This document shows positions 43,247 through 49,238 of a stretch of 49,238 nt of DNA, in pieces. A program made the translations under genes and the position numbers. The first letter of the stretch is position 1. Each line of letters opens with the position of its first letter. Under the pieces are notes generated by a model. That model did not search any database, was not told where the DNA came from, and worked only from the letters and a program-made list of their open reading frames with translations. The stretch is from DATJSN01 sp035504095 (GTDB lineage: Bacteria; Planctomycetota; Phycisphaerae; WQYP01): the NCBI GenBank assembly GCA_035504095.1, contig DATJSN010000101.1:1-49238 (forward strand). Reading direction: 5' to 3'.

Positions 43247-45796
43247 TCAATTTTTCCAATTCACGACATGTATCCCATCGTCTTCACCGGCCAATTCAAT
43301 AGCGCCGGCGTTGGCCGTCTGAAAGAATTTTCGGCCCGCAAGAATTACAGAATCCGCTTGAATAGATTCACGGTTCTCGCCGCTGAGAATCACCAGAATT
43401 GGATTCAGGTTCGCAAGCCATGCTTGATCATCCGCCTTCAGAGAGCCGGGACCCATCAAAATTGCGGCGTCTGGCGCGGCAACATTGGAGAGCGCGGCTT
43501 CCACTTCAGGGCTGATTTGCGTGCGATCCAGAATCAAAACACTCTGACCATTTAAATGCACCAGCAATACGCATCCGCGAATGGACCGCTGGCTAATCGC
43601 CAAACTATCCGATGGCCAGAGAACGTCGATGCTCGCGTCGCGATTGATGTTGATTCGACTGCCCGCATGTAGCGGTGAAAAAACGGCGTGTGCAAAATTC
43701 TGATCGTCAAAAAATCGCCGGATCTCGTATGTCTGGCCGCCATCGGCCAGGTCAATTGCGTCGCAGTAAAGCGCCAAACCCTTGCGCCCGTTAACCACCG
43801 CCGCCAGCGCCCCTGCATGGGCGGGATCAACTTGTGTAATTATGGCGTCATTAATTTCCCGCCGGCCGGATACGCGAAGCAATTGCGTCACGACGTCCGC
43901 GACATGCTCCGGCGAACCAAGTGCACCGGCGTCGATAAGTGTGCTATTCCCCTCGGGCGTTTGCAGAACCAACGCATCGCCGGCGCCGGTGTCGAGCACC
44001 CAGAGCCGCGTCGGTTCCTGAGAGGCGGAAATCTCATAATCGACCGGCAAAACAATAAGCCATGCGGCGAACGCCCCTGCGATAACCACGCGCGGAATCC
44101 GGAGTTTTTTGCGGAAAATCCAGGCGGCGATAACGGCATAAATCAGAACGATCAGAACCGGCGGCGGAGCACGAACTATAAAATTACTCCCCGGCAATGC
44201 CGCCAGATGCGCTACCAGCCATGCCTGAATATTCAATAGCCACAAAACCGGAATAGCGGCGATGTGCCCCGCCGCAGAAGAAATCAGGCTGCCGGCTAAA
44301 ACCATTACGCCCGCGGCAAGCACAAAGATAATAAAAGGCAGCAATATCAGGCCATTGATGACGCCCAGAGGATTGATCTGGTGATAATGCCATGCGACCA
44401 GGGGAAAACTGACCACGGCGCCGATGAGATTGGCGCAAAAGGCCAGCGTAAGCCATTTGGCTGTGGCATAGGAAATTTTCCGCCAAGTGGTGGGACCGGC
44501 GCGAAGAATATCCGCCCGCCGGGCCAGCCAAGCGCCAAAAAGCGCCTGATGCGTTCGATCCGCCAGCATGATCAGCGCAAAAGTCACCAGGAAAGTTAAT
44601 TGAAATGGCGAAGAAAAAATATCCGTCGGCTGATAGAGAACATTAATGATCGCCGTTCCCGCCAGTATGTTCACGATGCGAACCGGCCGTCCCATCATCA
44701 TGGTCAGAAGCACCCAGGCCGTGCCGATTCCTGCTCGCAGCACCGGCGGTCCGCACGGAGTAAGCAGTACATAAATAAGAATAAGAACCAGCGTGACCGC
44801 GGCACGCCGGCGCGGCCGGCGGATGAAAAGTTTGAGAACCAGCCAGAAAGCTCCGGCGATAATCACCACGTGTAAACCTGACAGCGCCAATAGATGCGCC
44901 GCGCCGGCGTTGGAAAAATTCTGCGTGATCGGTTCAATGCTGGGGTCGCGATATCCCAGAAGAAGCGCTACCAAAGCGTATCCCTGCTGGTTTTGCCCCA
45001 GACAATTTAAAAGCCGCTGGCGCGCCGCCAGACGCAAATTGTCCAGCCATCCGGAGAGAGGCAAAAGCGTTTGACGGTCGGAAATAATCGAGACTTCTGA
45101 CGGATCTTCCGCGGTAATGCAGGCAAAAACGCCGGAGCGGGCCAGGTACTCTCGATCATCAAAATCGCCGGGATTCGCTGCTGTGGGCGGTTTACTCAGC
45201 CAGCCTTCAACCCGAATTTGCTGGTTGTTTTTTAGCGCCGGCAAACTACCGGACGCATTGACCTGAACGTTTCCGGTAACTGGTATCCATTTGCCGCCGA
45301 CAAAGCTTTGTCGGACCTTGGCGGTAAACGTGGTGTAAGGCTCCTGGATGGAAAACAGCGGGCCATTCGTATCGGGCGCGCGATATTCGGGCGCGGAAGT
45401 TATGAGCATTCGGGCGGTGATTAAAACCCGGCCATTGGCGGGAGCGGCGAGGGAAACATCGTTCGGGGCAAATTGAGTTTGGTTGATCTGGTAAAGAAGG
45501 ACGCCTGAGAAAAAGATTGCCGCAGTCAGAAAACAATGACGGATTAAGTTGATCCAAATTAGCGGAGAAGCTTTTATTCGCGTGAACGCCGTGCAAACGA
45601 GCCACAGTAAAAGGCAAATCGCGGCAAATTCCAGCGTGATAACGGCGGGCCAGGTTATGCCCGCCCCGACAGCTATGCCGGCAATAAGCGCGGCGGCGAC
45701 CGGTAATAGCGGATCAGTTTGAAAATCGAATGGTTTAGTGGCATGAAGACCGGTTGGATTTTGTAGAGGCTCGGTTTCTCCCAAGTTATTTTCCAC
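43247..45796 (-). CDS. comEC: ComEC/Rec2-family DNA-uptake channel with degenerate hydrolase domain
   Basis: The product is 849 residues from a GTG at 45796. ComEC passes single-stranded DNA across the inner membrane during natural transformation. Visible are N-terminal helices, an OB-like periplasmic domain (about 95-240), then the competence core with HLLALSGLHVVIIAGAF and many helices, and a C-terminal metallo-beta-lactamase-like domain from about 600 (WVLDTGAGDALVLQTPEG, TLIDAG). The expected HxHxDH metal motif is replaced by ITQVDPAHAGAL near 650-660, so the domain probably cannot bind two metals. It lies 107 bases after the Gly-rich PEP-CTERM gene. No other competence gene is in the window. 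Confidence 0.9.
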   Translation of the reverse strand: MENNLGETEPLQNPTGLHATKPFDFQTDPLLPVAAALIAGIAVGAGITWPAVITLEFAAICLLLWLVCTAFTRIKASPLIWINLIRHCFLTAAIFFSGVLLYQINQTQFAPNDVSLAAPANGRVLITARMLITSAPEYRAPDTNGPLFSIQEPYTTFTAKVRQSFVGGKWIPVTGNVQVNASGSLPALKNNQQIRVEGWLSKPPTAANPGDFDDREYLARSGVFACITAEDPSEVSIISDRQTLLPLSGWLDNLRLAARQRLLNCLGQNQQGYALVALLLGYRDPSIEPITQNFSNAGAAHLLALSGLHVVIIAGAFWLVLKLFIRRPRRRAAVTLVLILIYVLLTPCGPPVLRAGIGTAWVLLTMMMGRPVRIVNILAGTAIINVLYQPTDIFSSPFQLTFLVTFALIMLADRTHQALFGAWLARRADILRAGPTTWRKISYATAKWLTLAFCANLIGAVVSFPLVAWHYHQINPLGVINGLILLPFIIFVLAAGVMVLAGSLISSAAGHIAAIPVLWLLNIQAWLVAHLAALPGSNFIVRAPPPVLIVLIYAVIAAWIFRKKLRIPRVVIAGAFAAWLIVLPVDYEISASQEPTRLWVLDTGAGDALVLQTPEGNSTLIDAGALGSPEHVADVVTQLLRVSGRREINDAIITQVDPAHAGALAAVVNGRKGLALYCDAIDLADGGQTYEIRRFFDDQNFAHAVFSPLHAGSRININRDASIDVLWPSDSLAISQRSIRGCVLLVHLNGQSVLILDRTQISPEVEAALSNVAAPDAAILMGPGSLKADDQAWLANLNPILVILSGENRESIQADSVILAGRKFFQTANAGAIELAGEDDGIHVVNWKN

Positions 45797-45903
45797 GACA
45801 CTCGACCCAGAATATTCAAAGTCCCTAACGGTGTGGAAAATGATGCGTTAAGGGGTAAATATGTGTCAAGGGATGTCGTGATACCGAACAATTTGGCGAT
45901 TCG

Positions 45904-48864
45904 TTAACTTCGGCACTCATTCTGGCTTCGGAATGCTTTATATCGCCGCCGCAGCAGTCCAAGAGAACCCAGTGCCACGATTGACAGACTTCCTGGCTCA
46001 GGCACAGCGGGAGTGCCAAAAGCAATTTGAGGATCAAAAGTTGCACCAGACGTGAGCGGAGCGACCATTATCTGAAATTGAACCGTCAGGCTTTCGGTAG
46101 TGGATAATTCGCCGAGCATCGATCCAAGATTCAGCGAATTGTCATCAAAATAGGCGTCAGCCGCGGCAAAATGAGGGAAATTTTGCGATACTTCAGCAGC
46201 GCCGTTATTTAAAGCAATTGTGAAGCTCACGGTGCCGTCTCCACTGGATTCCGCGGAAAGCAGACCCGCAATCAAATCCTGCGTTGGATTGGAAATGTCG
46301 GCAAGTGTAATAGTCCAGTTAACTGTATTTTCATATTTGGTGTTTGAGCCGGTAGACATATTGCTGTCTGAAAGCATCATTAATCCCAGAACCCCTGAAG
46401 TGCCGTCATTAAAAGCCGCGTCGACATTATTTTCGGAACTCAGCGCGGCGCTCGCATCGGCGCTGTCAGGTGAAGCAGTGACATAAGTCGCCGACTGAAG
46501 ACCTACGGCCAGATTTTCATCGCGTTCAGGGCCATCGTAATTGGCGAACGCTTCACTATGAGCCGTGGAACCCGTGATGATTGGCGCCGAGCCAGTGGCG
46601 CTGACCGTTGAAATTGCTCCGCCGCTCGAATTAGCGGTTGCTTTGATGTATTCAGTACCGGTCAATCCCGTTCCATAAGCATCCGCCAGACCGTAGCCGC
46701 CTATACCGCTGGTTGCACCATAAGCCCCCGAACCGCCATTGCCGCCCGTGGCGGTAGCTAGAACTCCAAAAATACTGTTTTGCAATTCGGTCCCTGTGGC
46801 CGAAGCAATGGCATTTCCGCCATTGCCGCCGGTGTTTCCGCTATATGTTCCGCGTCCGCCGTTTCCACCATTGGCTACCGCGTTGGATTGCACAAGATTA
46901 TTTGAAACACTGGTGGCATTTGTTGTAGCCCAGGCGTCAGCGCCCTGCCCTCCACTTCCGGGTGCGGGGCCACTTAAACCGCCGCCGGCGCCGCCATTAG
47001 CGGTGGCATTTACCTGTACGCTGCCGCCGGAAGCGCCTGTTCCGGTGGTACTTCCCGTGGCGCTGGCGATGGCTGTATTCCCGTTGCCGCCGGCGCCGCC
47101 GCGGGTCCCTTGAATTAAGCTGCCTCGGCCGCCTGTGGCTTCTGCCGAAGCGGTCACAGCACCTATATTGGTAAGGTTAATTTCGGCATCAGCCGTTCCG
47201 CCGAGGCCGAAATTGGTCCCAGGGCTGGTGACATTGTTACTGGTTCCACCGTCGCCGCCTGTGGCGTTGGACGTGCCGTTTACGGAACTTGGCGTACCAG
47301 CGCCGGAGAAAACCAGGTTCATGGTTGAAGAGGCATTTCCAGCAAGACCCGCCGAACTGCCGCCGCCGGTACCGCCGCTATTGCCGGCGAAAGCCTGCTG
47401 GATCAGACCGAGCTGGCCCGTGGTGGAACCGCCGATCGCATCGTCTGCGGAACCAGTGGAAGTTAAAACCGAGTTGGCCCCATTGCCGCCGTTGGCGGAA
47501 TAACTGCCATAGCCGCCGTTGCCGCCTGTCTGTTGATCGCTCACCGATACCGTTCCGCCGGTTGAGTATCCCCGTGCTGTAGTGGAGGCCGCACCGCCGT
47601 TGCCGCCGATATAGCCCGCGCCCTGACCCTGGTTACCGTTGCCGCCACCAGCGATAGAGCTGACAATGACAGAGAAGTTGGAAGAATTATTAGAGCCGGT
47701 GGCGTTGGTTGTGGCATAGCCGCCATTACCGCCATCACCCAGATTGACGGTTCTGGGATTTCCCACACCAAGTGCAACTTGTCCTCCGACCCCGCCGGAA
47801 GCGCCGCTCGACGCAGTTACGCTGCCTCCGCTGGAGCCCGTACCCGTAGATGTTGCTATTACTATGGCAGTGCCTGTACCCCCATTGCTCGCTTGAACGC
47901 CTTGGCCGATGCAACTGCCGCCTGAGCCTCCAACTGCATTAATCCCAGCTTGGGCCCCGGCGATGTTGGTAAGATTGATCTGGCCATAACCCGACCCGCC
48001 GACATTTTCAGTTGCACTGCCTGATTGAATTGGATTCGAAGTGTCGCTACCGCCTTCACCACCACTGGCGTTGACATCTGCATTAACCACATTTGGCGCT
48101 GAAACTCCGGTGAAGGTTTGATCAAGGATGGATGACGCATTGCCGGGCGTTCCGCCAAAACTGTAAAGTTCCGCGCCGCCGGCGTTTCCACCGCTAACAT
48201 CCTGTGTCAGATTAAGTCTTCCGTCAGGCGCATAGCCTGATACGCCGTTGGTTACCGATTCGTTCGTGCCACTTCCCCCGCTGGATCCATAACCGTGGCC
48301 ACCATTACCGCCGGCAATGTTCAGAGACACGTTGACAACAGAATTGGAATTAGAAGCGGATCCATAAACCTGCTGATCTGAAGCGAGTGAGGCATATCCT
48401 CCCGACGAACCGGTCCCATAAACGCCGGAGCCAAAGCCGCCGCCGCCGCCGCCAATTGCCGTGGCTGATGTACCGGCTCCCGTAGTGCCGTAAGCATTGG
48501 CATAGTCGATGGTTGCAGTTCCACCATCGCCGACCGCAGCGCCTTGGCCGCCGGTGACGTCAACAGAGGCTTGCGCAACCCCGCTATAAGGTGAATCTGT
48601 ATATCCAGTTTGTGCGCCTGCATCGGCGTTGCCTCCATTGCCGCCGCCGTTGTTGGTATTGGCGTTTCCGCCCGAGGCATTGGCTGTATTCGAGCCAGGG
48701 TTGATGTTATTTGCAGTAACCGAGGCGTTGGTTCCGTTGTCAGCCAGGGCTTTACTAAGACCAAGGGAATCCATCGTTACGCAGGCGGCAATGGCCAACA
48801 ATGTGGATGTAGAGCGTTTGAATCGTAGACAGCGCGAGGGCTTGCTTTTAAGAATAGCTGACAT
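45904..48864 (-). CDS. Very large Gly/Asn/Ala-rich repeat protein with PEP-CTERM anchor
   Basis: The product is 986 residues. GAGGAG lies 8 bases before the ATG, and a signal peptide ends near AIAACVTMDS...ALA|D (about 42). Residues 45-760 are low-complexity Gly/Asn/Ala/Thr/Ser sequence broken by GGxGGxG runs, resembling PE_PGRS or surface Gly-rich proteins. A long unit of about 270 residues occurs twice (see repeat entry). A non-repetitive domain follows (about 780-945: NTVNWTITLADISNPTQDLI, VSFTIALNNGAAEVSQNFPH), then the sorting tail VPEPGSLSIVALGSLGLL and RRRYKAFRSQ. It is likely exported and processed by an exosortase encoded elsewhere, as for the other PEP-CTERM protein. Role unknown; matrix or surface layer is inferred. 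Confidence 0.88.
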   Translation of the reverse strand: MSAILKSKPSRCLRFKRSTSTLLAIAACVTMDSLGLSKALADNGTNASVTANNINPGSNTANASGGNANTNNGGGNGGNADAGAQTGYTDSPYSGVAQASVDVTGGQGAAVGDGGTATIDYANAYGTTGAGTSATAIGGGGGGFGSGVYGTGSSGGYASLASDQQVYGSASNSNSVVNVSLNIAGGNGGHGYGSSGGSGTNESVTNGVSGYAPDGRLNLTQDVSGGNAGGAELYSFGGTPGNASSILDQTFTGVSAPNVVNADVNASGGEGGSDTSNPIQSGSATENVGGSGYGQINLTNIAGAQAGINAVGGSGGSCIGQGVQASNGGTGTAIVIATSTGTGSSGGSVTASSGASGGVGGQVALGVGNPRTVNLGDGGNGGYATTNATGSNNSSNFSVIVSSIAGGGNGNQGQGAGYIGGNGGAASTTARGYSTGGTVSVSDQQTGGNGGYGSYSANGGNGANSVLTSTGSADDAIGGSTTGQLGLIQQAFAGNSGGTGGGSSAGLAGNASSTMNLVFSGAGTPSSVNGTSNATGGDGGTSNNVTSPGTNFGLGGTADAEINLTNIGAVTASAEATGGRGSLIQGTRGGAGGNGNTAIASATGSTTGTGASGGSVQVNATANGGAGGGLSGPAPGSGGQGADAWATTNATSVSNNLVQSNAVANGGNGGRGTYSGNTGGNGGNAIASATGTELQNSIFGVLATATGGNGGSGAYGATSGIGGYGLADAYGTGLTGTEYIKATANSSGGAISTVSATGSAPIITGSTAHSEAFANYDGPERDENLAVGLQSATYVTASPDSADASAALSSENNVDAAFNDGTSGVLGLMMLSDSNMSTGSNTKYENTVNWTITLADISNPTQDLIAGLLSAESSGDGTVSFTIALNNGAAEVSQNFPHFAAADAYFDDNSLNLGSMLGELSTTESLTVQFQIMVAPLTSGATFDPQIAFGTPAVPEPGSLSIVALGSLGLLRRRYKAFRSQNECRS
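47000..48160 (-). repeat. Two ~270-residue units within the Gly-rich gene
   Basis: The markers NASSILDQTFTG (near 48140) and NASSTMNLVFSG (near 47325) each lead, in the same order, to a GGxGGTS-type run, then INLTNIAGAQAG or INLTNIGAVTAS, then GTGSSGGSV or GTGASGGSV, then YATTNATGS or WATTNATSV. The spacing is about 815 bases. DNA identity is modest, so the duplication is old. Confidence 0.65.
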
Positions 48865-49073
48865 CTAAATCTCTCCTCAAAATTACACGCTGTATCGTCG
48901 TCGCAACTATATGCACATGTAATCTAAAGACACATTTAATTTTTTATCTGAGCACGCTCGCTAAACGACTAAATGAAAACCCCACGAGCACTAAGAGTGA
49001 ATCTACACCATCGGTGAAAAAAGTCAATAAATTTCCTTATTTCGACGCATTCATATAGATCGGCTTCATTTTT
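48865..49073. other. AT-rich intergenic region upstream of the Gly-rich PEP-CTERM gene
   Basis: About 210 bases carry the minus-strand promoter and leader for the PEP-CTERM gene and anything needed for the plus-strand frame to the right. I see no hairpin, tRNA or defended promoter match. Confidence 0.4.
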
Positions 49074-49238
49074 ATGAAATGCCTTGCTGGTAAAAAGTCA
49101 ATTGATGTTCTGCCAGGAATCGATTTGAACGTTAGTGTGTTTACGGGGATAGAGGGAAACATTTTGGAATTCTACAAACAGGTCGAAACGCTTAATTTGA
49201 AACTCTATCGTCTCAATTTGGTCCAAGCTTATATTGAA
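49074..49238 (+). CDS. Possible start of a gene running off the right edge
   Basis: From ATG 49074 the frame is open for 55 codons to the window end. It begins MKCLAGKKSIDVLPGIDLNV and ends EFYKQVETLNLKLYRLNLVQ plus a few residues. The last third looks like an amphipathic helix or coiled coil. There is no clear ribosome site and I recognise no family. The codon mix is more AT-rich than most neighbours. The region beyond the window decides whether it is real. Confidence 0.3.
   Translation, partial: MKCLAGKKSIDVLPGIDLNVSVFTGIEGNILEFYKQVETLNLKLYRLNLVQAYIE

Noticed and set aside
46700..48700. Short tandem DNA repeats that might be a CRISPR array
   Set aside because: The repeats are Gly-rich codons (GCCGCC/GGCGGC) in a continuous reading frame, with no fixed repeat-spacer pattern.

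Overview
The window looks like a chromosomal segment of a Planctomycetota bacterium, probably of the Phycisphaerae/Tepidisphaeraceae side. This is inferred from two very large secreted proteins with PEP-CTERM sorting tails, HAF and autotransporter-type beta repeats with a dockerin-like tail, a small protein (3093..3338) that I associate with planctomycetes, and a CobA-HemD fusion. Base composition is moderate (low to mid 50s % GC by eye). No rRNA, tRNA, CRISPR array, transposase or integrase was seen.

Layout. 1..2914 (minus): an RNA-repair pair, Hen1 followed by Pnkp, with Pnkp cut by the window edge. 3093..5529 (minus): a small conserved protein and a cluster of four lipoprotein genes, three of them paralogues sharing a Tyr/Pro/Trp module. 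5782..6620: a VOC protein and a decayed GNAT gene. 6787..9366: a membrane PAS-GGDEF-EAL protein. 9473..17520: a methyl-cycle block. On the minus strand run manA, an RsuA/RluB-type pseudouridine synthase gene and metH; divergently on the plus strand run a possible small gene, an ArsR-methyltransferase regulator and ahcY. MetH and AhcY together close the SAM/SAH/homocysteine cycle, and the regulator is well placed to sense it.

17760..25810 (plus): a secreted PL7-like polysaccharide lyase, then a 2419-residue mosaic surface protein. 25974..36519: what I read as an undescribed biosynthetic cluster. It holds an isopropylmalate-dehydrogenase-like enzyme, a fused cysteine hydrolase-aldehyde dehydrogenase, a PhyH-type Fe/2OG oxygenase, an A-T-C NRPS whose adenylation domain lacks the amino-group-binding Asp, and a UPF0173-type metallo-hydrolase. 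A GT39-like membrane glycosyltransferase gene sits reversed inside it. It is flanked by two degenerate copies of the oxygenase/NRPS junction, so the two genes were probably once contiguous.

36700..38301: CobA-HemD (tetrapyrrole branch). 38304..43160 (minus): sucC-sucD-Nei-like-SDR-EEP, a tightly packed run. 43247..48864 (minus): a 986-residue Gly/Asn/Ala-rich PEP-CTERM protein followed by ComEC. The right edge may hold the start of one more plus-strand gene.

Several enzymes have changed catalytic positions: the pseudouridine synthase (Asp to Glu), the Nei-like protein (Pro, Lys and zinc-finger Arg lost), the EEP protein (metal Glu lost), the ComEC hydrolase-like tail (metal motif lost) and the diguanylate cyclase (I-site displaced by an insertion). 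They are listed as separate findings.
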